64,000 nt of DNA from Calditrichia bacterium (GTDB taxonomy: Bacteria > Calditrichota > Calditrichia > RBG-13-44-9 > J075): assembly GCA_028284905.1 (NCBI GenBank), contig JANQQU010000072.1:124001-188000 (forward strand). Direction: 5' to 3'. Within the stretch, counting starts at the first letter, position 1, and each line of letters starts with the position of its first letter. The notes beneath the pieces were generated by a model that made no database searches, was not told the origin of the DNA, and was given only the letters and a program-made list of their open reading frames with translations. Positions 8,559 through 17,130 of the stretch are shown here, in pieces. The translations under genes were made by a program, and so were the position numbers.

Positions 8559-9818
8559 ATGAGAGAGCAATATCAATTTAAAAATCCTGAGAATCCCTAT
8601 GCGATTGTTATCGCATTGGATTGCTTTACCGGCCTGCAGACTGCGCGTATCCTCAATAAGCGTAAAGTGCCGGTAATCGGTATCGCCGGCAAAAAAGATC
8701 ATCCTTGCGTTAAAACCAAGGCGGTTGAAAAGGTCTTTTCCGCCAACGTTGCCACGGAAGACTTTATAAATCTCCTCGAAGAGATCGGTCCATATCTGAA
8801 GCAAAAAGCAGTACTGTTTCCCTGTTCGGATATGAGTGTTTTTGAAATTTCCCGGCACCGGGAGCGCCTGGCACCCTGGTATCATATTTCTTTACCGGCA
8901 CACAGCACGGTCGAAATGCTCATGAACAAATTTCAATTTTATTCCTTCTGTCAGAAAGAGGGCTTTCCCATCCCTGGTACTCATTTCCTGAAAAGCCGGG
9001 CAGATGCGGAAAAGGCCGCAAATTCCCTGAATTTCCCCTGCATGGTTAAACCCCCGTTAAAGACGCCGCTATGGGAAAAGAATGCCGAGAAAGTATACAA
9101 GGTGGAAACACCGGAAGAATTTCTGAAGCTCTATGATCACGTCCATCAATGGGCGGATATTCTCATGATCCAGGAATGGATTGCCGGCGGCGATGATACA
9201 TTGTTCTCACTGAATTGCTACTTCGATAAAGACTCTCGTCCCCTGGCGACATTCATTGCCAGAAAAATTCGCCAGTGGCCAATCGAAACCGGAGTCAGCG
9301 CATTGGGCGAAGAATGCCGGAATGATGTTGTTCTGGAAGAATCTGTCAGGTTCTTCGAGTTTGTAAAATATCGCGGACTCGGCTATATGGAAATGAAAAA
9401 AGATGCCCGCAGCGGTAATCACTATATGATCGAACCGAATATCGGTCGCCCAACCGGCCGCTCGGCAATTTCGGAGGCTGGTGGCGTAGAGCTACTCTAC
9501 ACCAAATATTGCGAAGTGCTTGGCCGCCCGTTGCCGGAAAATCGCACCCAGACTTACAAAGGCGCCAAGTGGATCTACTTACGCCGGGATTTGCAGGCCG
9601 CAATGGCCTATTGGAAGCGTGGAGATCTATCCTTCGGTCAGTGGTTAAAAACCATGCGCGGCAAGAAGCATTACGCCTTGTTTTCCCTAACAGATCCGGT
9701 GCCGTTTTTTGAAGACTTACGGGTTACTTTTATTGAAAAAGTTTGGAAGAAGCGCGGAGATGCCGCGCCTGAAACCGCTAAAAAAAGCATGGCAACGGCG
9801 GGTAAAAGAGCAGGTTAA
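8559..9818 (+). CDS. ATP-grasp ligase of the exopolysaccharide locus
   Basis: A 419-residue ATP-grasp protein. The first ~110 residues form a pre-ATP-grasp Rossmann-like part (IVIALDCFTGLQTARILNKR). The ATP-grasp core follows at about 120-330, with the ATP-binding lysine region FPCMVKPPLKTPLW, the hinge segment MIQEWIAGGDD and the metal-binding end GYMEMKKD...MIEPNIGRPTGRS. Such enzymes form carboxylate-amine bonds through an acyl-phosphate. Related genes occur in exosortase-type EPS loci, where they may attach amino acids to sugars. Here an amide-forming step on the polysaccharide, or on a phosphonate precursor, is possible but unproven. The ribosome binding site is AGAGG, eight bases before the ATG. 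Confidence 0.8.
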   Translation: MREQYQFKNPENPYAIVIALDCFTGLQTARILNKRKVPVIGIAGKKDHPCVKTKAVEKVFSANVATEDFINLLEEIGPYLKQKAVLFPCSDMSVFEISRHRERLAPWYHISLPAHSTVEMLMNKFQFYSFCQKEGFPIPGTHFLKSRADAEKAANSLNFPCMVKPPLKTPLWEKNAEKVYKVETPEEFLKLYDHVHQWADILMIQEWIAGGDDTLFSLNCYFDKDSRPLATFIARKIRQWPIETGVSALGEECRNDVVLEESVRFFEFVKYRGLGYMEMKKDARSGNHYMIEPNIGRPTGRSAISEAGGVELLYTKYCEVLGRPLPENRTQTYKGAKWIYLRRDLQAAMAYWKRGDLSFGQWLKTMRGKKHYALFSLTDPVPFFEDLRVTFIEKVWKKRGDAAPETAKKSMATAGKRAG

Positions 9819-9913
9819 TATCCAACCTGCGTAAGTTATTCGCTTTACTTGATATTCGCATCGTTAACAATCAATTCGCCCGAAATCAATGAATCTAATA
9901 TGAGCAAAAAAAT

Positions 9914-11071
9914 ATGAGCAACCAGAACGGACACGCAAATCAAAAAACCGTAGATTATGATATTTTTGGTGTGGTAGGCATTCGCCTGATAAATCCCACC
10001 GAAAAGGATGCAGCGGCAGTTGTAGATCAGCTCGGCCCTGCCCACGCACCATTGCAACGGGAGCCGGATATTGTTATCCGCTTTCACCGGGAGATGAAAA
10101 TACCGGATCTGATTTTCCTCGGCCTCAATTCCGCCGGATACAACGAAGATGGATTCTACATTTTGCGTAGCGACAAGGCGAATTGTAAAGCACGCATCCC
10201 TTTCGAAGATATCGGCAACAAACAGCTGGTCATCGATTGTGAAAGTGGCTTGCGGGCAGTACCGCTGCTGATTGCTTTAACAAATCTCGCTTTTCTGAGC
10301 AAACGCTACCTGCCGTTGCACGCTTCGGCATATCTCTACAATGGCGTGGCAAACATGGTCACCGGCTGGGCGAAAGGTGGCAAAACCGAAGGTCTGCTCT
10401 CCTTTGCCAATCATGGCGCTGCCTATATCGCAGATGAATGGACGATTATCGCCGAAGGCGGTGAAGAGATGTTTGGCATTGCCGAACCGATCCGTTTATG
10501 GGACTGGCAGTTCAAGCACATCCCTCATGTGCAGCACAAAATCAAGACTCAGAAAAAAATGCTTTTTAAGGGCATCCACACCATGGATAGCGTTGGAAAA
10601 ACGTTTAGCAATTCTCCATTGCGAAAAACCTTCCCGGTTAAATTGTTAAATGAAGCACTGCCAGCCTTTAAAAGACAGCTTAATGTGCGTTTGCAACCGC
10701 ATGATATTTTCCAGGATCGCTTTTGCAAATCGGCGCCGCTGGATAAAATCTTTTTGATTATGAGCCATGACAGTCCGGCAATTACGGTAAAACCGTTCGA
10801 TCCGCTGGCGATTGCAGAGATGATGATTAGCTCGAATGAATACGAGCATATTCCCTTATTGGAGCACTATCGGGCATTTACCTTTGCTTTCCCGGAAATG
10901 CGTAATCCCTTTCTGGATAATATGCGCGATTTACAGGCAGAGTTGATCCGTAAAGCATTTAAAGGGCGGGAGGCATACCAGGTATTGCATCCGTATCCGG
11001 TTGATTTTGAACCGTTGTATCAGGCTATGAAACCATATTGTGAAACTAAACCGAAGGCGATTGAACAATGA
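9914..11071 (+). CDS. HPr kinase-like (HprK superfamily) protein
   Basis: A 385-residue protein whose central part resembles the HPr serine kinase C-terminal domain. The P-loop is MVTGWAKGGKTEGLL (about 147-161), followed by the acidic segment AAYIADEWTII that matches the D-E pair of the family. There is no HPr or PTS gene in the window and no DRTLA-like N-terminal HprK domain, so carbon-catabolite control is unlikely. HprK-related proteins of this kind are known from EPS/exosortase loci, where their substrate is unknown. The gene overlaps the next one by 4 bp (ATGA), so the two are translationally coupled. Confidence 0.75.
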   Translation: MSNQNGHANQKTVDYDIFGVVGIRLINPTEKDAAAVVDQLGPAHAPLQREPDIVIRFHREMKIPDLIFLGLNSAGYNEDGFYILRSDKANCKARIPFEDIGNKQLVIDCESGLRAVPLLIALTNLAFLSKRYLPLHASAYLYNGVANMVTGWAKGGKTEGLLSFANHGAAYIADEWTIIAEGGEEMFGIAEPIRLWDWQFKHIPHVQHKIKTQKKMLFKGIHTMDSVGKTFSNSPLRKTFPVKLLNEALPAFKRQLNVRLQPHDIFQDRFCKSAPLDKIFLIMSHDSPAITVKPFDPLAIAEMMISSNEYEHIPLLEHYRAFTFAFPEMRNPFLDNMRDLQAELIRKAFKGREAYQVLHPYPVDFEPLYQAMKPYCETKPKAIEQ

Positions 11072-12252
11072 AAGTATTATATATAACTCCAGATTTCCAG
11101 CATCCGCATGTACCGGGTTCGCATCGCCACTATCATTTTATAAAAGATTTCCATCGCAGAGGTCATCAGGTTACCCTGTTTACCCTTGTACAACAGGATG
11201 TCCCCAACTCTGCACTAAAAGAGATGAAAACGCTCACTCAGCGTATTTACATGTTCAGCGTGGCCGAAGCGAAAAAGTCTTCGAAATCCCGCCTGAGTAA
11301 AGAAATGGCACAGCGGGAAACCATCAAAAAAATGACCACCGAATTTCGCGAGTTAATTATTCGGGAAAAATTCGACGTTATTATGTTTCATGGCAAAATT
11401 CTCTATCCGCTGATCGCCGAAACGAATATTCCTGTCGTGATCGATTTTTGCGATGCGACCTCCATGCGCCTCTTAATCCAGATGCGTCATGAAAGCGTGA
11501 AGAAATTTCCGCTGCGTTTTACCCGTTATCTGATTGCGAAGAGCAATGAGAAACACATGCTCCAGAAGAGCGATCAGATCGCTTTTATTTCTGCCCGGGA
11601 CCGTGCCGCTATTGTTGGTCCGAACAGTCCCTACGATGTCGTCCCCAATGGTGTGGACCTCAATTTCTGGATGCCAAAAGATCGCAATCCGCAGCCCAAT
11701 ACAATTGCATTAACCGGAGTTATGAGCTATCAACCGAATGAAGATGCAGCAATGTATCTGATTCGTAAAGTTATGCCGGTATTAAGAGAGCGTGTCGACA
11801 ATCCGCATCTTTATCTGATTGGCCGCTCCCCTACCCCTGCGCTGGTCGCCGAGGGCAAAAAACATGATGATGTCACCGTTACCGGCTTTGTTGATGATGT
11901 GCGTCCCTACCTGGATAAGTCGATGGTTTTTGCAGCGCCGATCCATTTTGCTTCCGGTATGCAGAATAAGGTTTTGGAAGCCATGGCAATGCAGATGCCG
12001 GTTGTTACCACTTCCGTAGTTTCCGAGGGTGTGGAAATCGACAACGTGGAAATGCCCGTGCGAGTCGCTGATGATGAAAACGCATTCACCGAACAAATCA
12101 TCAAATTATTTAAAGATTCGGCGACCTGTAAGCGACTGGGAGACGAAGGTCGTACTTATGTTGAACAGCATTTTGTATGGACGGAAAGTGCCGCCAAATT
12201 TGAGCGGATGTGCAATACGGCCATTAGCAAAGCGCTAGAGAAAGCCGGTTAA
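11068..12252 (+). CDS. GT4 family glycosyltransferase
   Basis: A 394-residue GT-B fold glycosyltransferase. The N-terminal half binds the acceptor (PDFQHPHVPGSHRHYHFIK at the start). The C-terminal half contains the nucleotide-sugar-binding region with GFVDDVRPYL and the E-x7-E-like motif in GMQNKVLEAMAMQMPVVTT (about 296-314). It resembles the GT4 enzymes that accompany exosortase-type EPS loci. Its start codon overlaps the stop of the HprK-like gene by 4 bp. It probably adds one sugar of the repeat unit on the cytoplasmic face. Confidence 0.88.
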   Translation: MKVLYITPDFQHPHVPGSHRHYHFIKDFHRRGHQVTLFTLVQQDVPNSALKEMKTLTQRIYMFSVAEAKKSSKSRLSKEMAQRETIKKMTTEFRELIIREKFDVIMFHGKILYPLIAETNIPVVIDFCDATSMRLLIQMRHESVKKFPLRFTRYLIAKSNEKHMLQKSDQIAFISARDRAAIVGPNSPYDVVPNGVDLNFWMPKDRNPQPNTIALTGVMSYQPNEDAAMYLIRKVMPVLRERVDNPHLYLIGRSPTPALVAEGKKHDDVTVTGFVDDVRPYLDKSMVFAAPIHFASGMQNKVLEAMAMQMPVVTTSVVSEGVEIDNVEMPVRVADDENAFTEQIIKLFKDSATCKRLGDEGRTYVEQHFVWTESAAKFERMCNTAISKALEKAG

Positions 12253-12285
12253 AACTGGCGAAGACGGATGTGAAGGAGTTTTAGC

Positions 12286-13725
12286 GTGCAGATGAGTTAT
12301 GTAGATACAACTGGTGACACAATCACCGATACAGAAGCCTTAAAATCGTTTGTTAAAAGTGTCTTTGAAAAATTGGACCGGGCAAGTATCCGCTATTGTG
12401 TTTTCCGGGATTACAATCAGATAGAAGTGCCGGAGGAAAGCAAGGAAATCGATTTACTGGTAGACCCCCGGGACATGAAAAAGCTGGAAGATTTACTAGC
12501 TAAAAACGGTTTTGCCCCCTTACCCTCCTGGGGACATGAACCGCACAATTTCTTTGTCACCTACAATAAATCACTGGGCATGTGGTTAAAGCTGGATGTG
12601 ATTACCGCTTTGCGTTTTGGCAAACCGGTAAGTGCATTGGAGCTGGATTTTACCTCCAGCTATTTAACCAACCGCACCCGCCGGGAAATCGCCTTTGTTC
12701 CCACGACGGAAGATAAATTTCTGGTACTATTGTTAAAATGCATTATCAATGACAAAAAATTTAATGACGTCCGGAAAGCGCGCCTGCAGGAAATGTTCAT
12801 GGAAATCCATGAAGACCCATTTGCCCGGGAACGCCTGGAAAAGAATCTGGCTAAATATCTGCCCGGTATTCTCGACTGGCCGGCAATTTCTGCCGCATTT
12901 CAATCCCAACAACCGGAGCAATTGCTTGCAACGGGAAAAGCAATTCGACAACGCCTGTTCCGGCAGGCGCCATTGGCTGTAATGGGGCGCCACGTCCATA
13001 CCCGTTTGATGAAGCGCATTAGTCCGCTGTTATTTATGACGAAGCATCACGGCATCTCCGTTGCTTTGCTGGCACCGGATGGCGGGGGAAAATCAACCCT
13101 GGCAAAATCGCTGATCGCTCAACGGCACCTCAACGCCCGTTTTATCTACATGGGGGAAAATCAGAAGGCCAGTAATATTGGGCTACCGACCACTCCCTGG
13201 TTTAAAAAGAAGAAAAAGCAAAAGGGGAAAAATCCCCTGGAAAAAATACTCGTGGGCATTTTCAACTTTCCGAACACACTACTGGAGCAATGGTACCGGC
13301 TATCGGTCTCTTTTTACTATCGCTACCGGGGGCGTTCGGTAATTTTTGATCGCTATATCTACGATGCCTGGCTGAATCCCCGGAAAAAGTCGCTGGTAAA
13401 AAAGGTTCGACGGCTGCTGGTTGAGGGGACTTATCCGACACCGGATCTGGTGCTCTTCCTTGACGCACCGGGCGAAGTGCTCTTTGCCCGCAAGGGTGAG
13501 CATAATCCCGAGTGGTTGGAAAGCAAACGTCAGGCTTACCTGGCCCTGCAACGGCAATTACCGAATATGCTGGTTCTGGATGCAACACAATCGCCCCAGA
13601 AGGTACAGAAAGACGCGATTGACTTATTGTGGAAATTCTATCGCACGCGAGACTTAAGGAAAACTTTGAATGGCAAACATGGCAACACCCACGAATCCGA
13701 AAAAGCGGAAAAAGGACGACTCTAA
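12286..13725 (+). CDS. Nucleotidyltransferase-like domain fused to a thymidylate-kinase-like domain
   Basis: A 479-residue two-domain protein. The N-terminal part (about 15-125) has the layout of an MNT-type nucleotidyltransferase: an acidic pair in EIDLLVDPRD (about 54-63) and a third acidic residue in LKLDVITALRFG. The C-terminal part (about 258-460) is a P-loop kinase of the thymidylate kinase type (LLAPDGGGKSTLAKSL), with FIYMGENQKASNIGLPT, VIFDRYIYDA and a lid-like LFARKGEHNPEWLESK. It aligns by eye along its length with the free-standing kinase at 20625-21353. True dTMP kinase is unlikely in this setting; a sugar- or polymer-directed kinase is my inference. The start is GTG with GGAG upstream (ATG at 12292 is an alternative). 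The last 56 bp overlap the flippase gene. Confidence 0.75.
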   Translation: MQMSYVDTTGDTITDTEALKSFVKSVFEKLDRASIRYCVFRDYNQIEVPEESKEIDLLVDPRDMKKLEDLLAKNGFAPLPSWGHEPHNFFVTYNKSLGMWLKLDVITALRFGKPVSALELDFTSSYLTNRTRREIAFVPTTEDKFLVLLLKCIINDKKFNDVRKARLQEMFMEIHEDPFARERLEKNLAKYLPGILDWPAISAAFQSQQPEQLLATGKAIRQRLFRQAPLAVMGRHVHTRLMKRISPLLFMTKHHGISVALLAPDGGGKSTLAKSLIAQRHLNARFIYMGENQKASNIGLPTTPWFKKKKKQKGKNPLEKILVGIFNFPNTLLEQWYRLSVSFYYRYRGRSVIFDRYIYDAWLNPRKKSLVKKVRRLLVEGTYPTPDLVLFLDAPGEVLFARKGEHNPEWLESKRQAYLALQRQLPNMLVLDATQSPQKVQKDAIDLLWKFYRTRDLRKTLNGKHGNTHESEKAEKGRL

Positions 13726-15247
13726 AACTCAGATTCGCGGCTCCAGCCTTTTACTGGTCGGCAAATTTTTATCGATCGGTGTAAATATGGCAACCCAGGT
13801 TTTGCTGGTTCGGTATTTGACAAAAGCGGACTTTGGCGCCTGGGGCTATACATTATCTATCGTATTGTTTTTTCAGACATTCTGTACGTTAGGACTGGGG
13901 CGTTCCCAAACCCGTTTTATTCCGATTTATCATGAAAAAGAAGAATTTGACAAGCTCTTTGGCACAATCGTTCTCATTGTCGGCACTATTCTGACCACCA
14001 GTGTACTGATCATCAGCGGGATATTCCTCGCACCGGAATTAATCAGCAACCTGGTCAGTGGAGAAACCCAGCCAATTTACCTGATTTTTATCATGATATT
14101 TATGATGCCGGTAGATGCCATCGACCGCGTAATGGAGGGGCTCTTCGCCAGTTTTGTCAATCCAAAGGCGATCTTTTTCCGGAAATATATCTTCACACCG
14201 ATATTTCGATTTTCGGTGGTACTTTCGCTGGCAATGTTGGAAAGCTCGGTTTTTTTCCTCGCTTATGGATATCTCTCAGCGAGCATTATTGGCGTACTAA
14301 TCTATATCTGGACATTTTACAAGCTTCTGAAAAAAGAAGGCTTGTTGTCGGTTTTCTCCTTCAAGAACATTAATGTTCCCGCTAAGGAAATATTTGCCTT
14401 TACGATTCCGCTAATGACCTCCGATCTGCTCTCAGTGTTAATGCATACTTCAGATACTATTATTCTTGGTTATTTTCATGCAACGACCGCGGTTGCGGCC
14501 TACCAGGTGATTATGCCACAGGTTCGGGTCAACAAAATGGTGATGACCAGTTTTTCCTACCTGTTCACGCCCCTGGCAGCCCGACTATTTGCCAAGAATG
14601 ATACCAAGGGGATTAACGAGCTATACTGGCAGACAGCAATCTGGCTGGCGGTATTAACCTTTCCGATGTTTGCACTGACGTTTTCCCTGGCGGAGCCATT
14701 GACAGTGCTGCTTTACGGCGAACGCTATGCCGACTCCTGGGTCTATCTTGCATTATTGGGATTCGCATATTATTACAACGCTTCCCTCGGTTTTAACGGC
14801 GTCACACTAAAAGTAATCGGCAAGGTTAAATTTATCATGTACATCAATCTTGCTGCAGGGGTCGTCAATATTGCCGGAAATTTGCTGCTTATTCCCAAAT
14901 ACGGTGCACTTGGTGCAACCATCGCCACAGCCGGTAGCATGATGATTCACAATACCCTGAAGCAGCTCGGTCTAAAATATCTCGGTGGATTGAAATTATT
15001 CGACATGCGTTACATGAGCGTGTATTTCATCATCTATGGTTGCGGTATTGGTCTTTTTCTCTGGCAATTGCTGGCCCCGCTGAATGCCTATGCCATGTTT
15101 ATTATCGGGGCAGTACTCTCTTTCGTTGTGTTGCGCTTATGTCAAAGCAAAATGAATGTAGAAGAAACCTTTCCCGAGCTGCTGAAGATACCGATGCTGG
15201 ATAAAATTCTCGGTGTCAAAAAATCACCAAAACCACGCAAGGCCTAG
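13670..15247 (+). CDS. Wzx-like polysaccharide flippase (MOP superfamily)
   Basis: A 525-residue integral membrane protein with about twelve to fourteen hydrophobic helices. It belongs to the polysaccharide biosynthesis/MATE-like superfamily that flips undecaprenyl-linked repeat units to the periplasm. It opens with a short lysine-rich cytoplasmic head and the typical GSSLLLVGKFLSIGVNMATQ helix, followed by YLTKADFGAWGYTLS. The start lies inside the preceding kinase gene (56-bp overlap, different frame). With the ligase/polymerase at 17131 and the BY-kinase at 698 it completes a Wzx/Wzy-type pathway, although no outer-membrane exporter is in the window. Confidence 0.9.
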   Translation: MANMATPTNPKKRKKDDSKTQIRGSSLLLVGKFLSIGVNMATQVLLVRYLTKADFGAWGYTLSIVLFFQTFCTLGLGRSQTRFIPIYHEKEEFDKLFGTIVLIVGTILTTSVLIISGIFLAPELISNLVSGETQPIYLIFIMIFMMPVDAIDRVMEGLFASFVNPKAIFFRKYIFTPIFRFSVVLSLAMLESSVFFLAYGYLSASIIGVLIYIWTFYKLLKKEGLLSVFSFKNINVPAKEIFAFTIPLMTSDLLSVLMHTSDTIILGYFHATTAVAAYQVIMPQVRVNKMVMTSFSYLFTPLAARLFAKNDTKGINELYWQTAIWLAVLTFPMFALTFSLAEPLTVLLYGERYADSWVYLALLGFAYYYNASLGFNGVTLKVIGKVKFIMYINLAAGVVNIAGNLLLIPKYGALGATIATAGSMMIHNTLKQLGLKYLGGLKLFDMRYMSVYFIIYGCGIGLFLWQLLAPLNAYAMFIIGAVLSFVVLRLCQSKMNVEETFPELLKIPMLDKILGVKKSPKPRKA

Positions 15248-15262
15248 AAAAATTAAAGAGCA

Positions 15263-15283
15263 ACTATGAACTTTGAACTTTAA
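15263..15283. repeat. Short heptamer repeat (ACTWTGA type)
   Basis: Three consecutive 7-nt units ACTATGA, ACTTTGA and ACTTTAA lie in the 50-bp gap before the next gene. This is the smallest of several period-7 or period-8 repeats found in gaps of this window. Confidence 0.5.
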
Positions 15284-15297
15284 AAAAAGAATATCAC

Positions 15298-17010
15298 ATG
15301 GAAAAGCATATTATTCTGGATTCAACAATTAAAGCTGATTATGAACCCGGCACCAATCAGAGCGAAGATCTCGCTTGCGCAGATTGGCGTTTTCTTTTAC
15401 CGAGCATGGAAATCGAAAAAGTGCTCTGCATCGGCGCGCCGAAAATTTCGACACTAAAAGTGCTTTCGAAAATGGCCGGGCAAATTTATATCGCCAACGC
15501 GGCTCAGACCAGCCACATAGATGCAACCCTGGCGGAATTAAACAATGTCACTGTTCAGGAATATGACGAATTGCTCTTTAAGGATGAAACCGTCGGCTTA
15601 ATCCTCCTCTCAAACGAAGGAGCTGTTCAACGCGTCGTAGAAGATAAAAAATATCTGCACGAGCTTTTCCGAATCCTTATTCCGGATGGCAGTATTTATT
15701 TTGAAAACAAGGGCTTAAAGAAAATTTTCAAACTGGAAAAGCGCATGGAAAAATGGCTCAACAATGGCCTGAGCGCTTCCCACCAAAAATTTTGGTTAAC
15801 AACACAATCCGGTGAAATGCGTACCGCTTTGCCGGTAAGTGAACGGGACATCTCCAGCTTCTTCTTCCAAAATGTCCTTTTTGGTCAGTCGTTTAAAAAA
15901 CGAATGATGAGTAAAGCAGGACGCATGCTCAGTGAGGTCGGCTTAATTAGCTATGCCAATCAAAAACGGGCGATGCTTATTCAGAAAACAGCGGCCAATG
16001 AAAACGCACAGCGGCCACCGAAATTTCTGAGAGAGCTGGCTAACAATGCCGGAATCGATATCGATCGTTTCCGATTCGGCTTATCAGCACGGGGAAAGTA
16101 CAACTCCAACAAAATCGTTTTTTACCTTTTTGATAACCAACGCTACAATGCGGAAATGATTATCAAAATGACCCGCATTGAGCGTTTCAATTGCCGCCTG
16201 GAACATGAATGGGAAATGCTCTCCACAGTAAAGAGCAACAAGTTCGTGCCGGATGGCACCTACCCCGCCCCATTGATGTTCGGCTATCATAAAAACCTGG
16301 CAGTGTTGGGGCAAAGTGCTGTCAAAGGTCATCCTTTCCGCACGCAAACCAGCGCCAAGCCGGATTGCCCCATCGCTGCAGATGCAATCAAATGGATAAC
16401 AACTCTTGGTAAGAATTCGGCAAATTATGAGCTGGCGAGTCCGAAAGAGGTCAGCAAGTCTCTGATTAAACTTTTTGACATCTTTTCCGGGATTTACAAA
16501 TTATCCGCAGCGCATTCGGATTTTCTCCGCGGGCAAATTGAAAGTATTGCGAAAAGCAAGGTGCCGTTTCCGGTAATTTTTGGCCATGGTGATGCCGGTA
16601 GCTGGAATGTCATTGTTCGCGATGGCAAGGCACTCTTCCTCGATTGGGAAGCTGCGGAACCGCAGGGAATGCCACTTTGGGATATGTTCTACTTCATTCG
16701 CAGTTTTGGTAACTGGGTATCCCGGGAGCAACACAAAAGCCTGGATACGCTGAAAAATTTCAACAGCAATTTTGTAGAGAAGAGTCCATTAAGTGAATTA
16801 TTGGCAAAATCGATCAACCAATATTGTGATGCCATTAAACTGGATAAATCCCTGGTAGCACCAATGTTCTATACTTGCTGGATGCACCGGGCATTGCGTC
16901 AGGCGACCTGGGCAGACAATCTTCAGACGGCGCATTTCGTCAGCGTTATCCGAATGTGCATCGACCAACACAAGGCAGCAGGACTCCAATCGCTATTTAC
17001 TTTAAAATAG
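15298..17010 (+). CDS. Fusion of a methyltransferase-like domain and an APH-fold kinase
   Basis: A 570-residue protein. The first ~230 residues look like a diverged SAM-methyltransferase fold (DWRFLLPSMEIEKVLCIGAP, then LHELFRILIPDGSIYFENKG), but the glycine-rich SAM loop is not canonical. The C-terminal ~330 residues are an aminoglycoside phosphotransferase/choline kinase-type domain. Its catalytic loop is FGHGDAGSWNVIVRDGK (about 427-443) and its metal-binding motif LFLDWEAAEPQG (about 445-456). The domain order and both parts match, as separate genes, the pair at 18746-19396 and 19471-20526. A small-molecule or glycan kinase working on the EPS precursor is likely; antibiotic resistance is not supported by context. 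Confidence 0.7.
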   Translation: MEKHIILDSTIKADYEPGTNQSEDLACADWRFLLPSMEIEKVLCIGAPKISTLKVLSKMAGQIYIANAAQTSHIDATLAELNNVTVQEYDELLFKDETVGLILLSNEGAVQRVVEDKKYLHELFRILIPDGSIYFENKGLKKIFKLEKRMEKWLNNGLSASHQKFWLTTQSGEMRTALPVSERDISSFFFQNVLFGQSFKKRMMSKAGRMLSEVGLISYANQKRAMLIQKTAANENAQRPPKFLRELANNAGIDIDRFRFGLSARGKYNSNKIVFYLFDNQRYNAEMIIKMTRIERFNCRLEHEWEMLSTVKSNKFVPDGTYPAPLMFGYHKNLAVLGQSAVKGHPFRTQTSAKPDCPIAADAIKWITTLGKNSANYELASPKEVSKSLIKLFDIFSGIYKLSAAHSDFLRGQIESIAKSKVPFPVIFGHGDAGSWNVIVRDGKALFLDWEAAEPQGMPLWDMFYFIRSFGNWVSREQHKSLDTLKNFNSNFVEKSPLSELLAKSINQYCDAIKLDKSLVAPMFYTCWMHRALRQATWADNLQTAHFVSVIRMCIDQHKAAGLQSLFTLK

Positions 17011-17130
17011 CGATTCCGAATTTCGTGATGGAAATGACCGTACTGCGCTCAATATTACCATATTTTGGTTCTTAATGGTCCCGGAAATCACCCAATCTAT
17101 TTAATTATCGACAAGAATGTCGGAAACATT

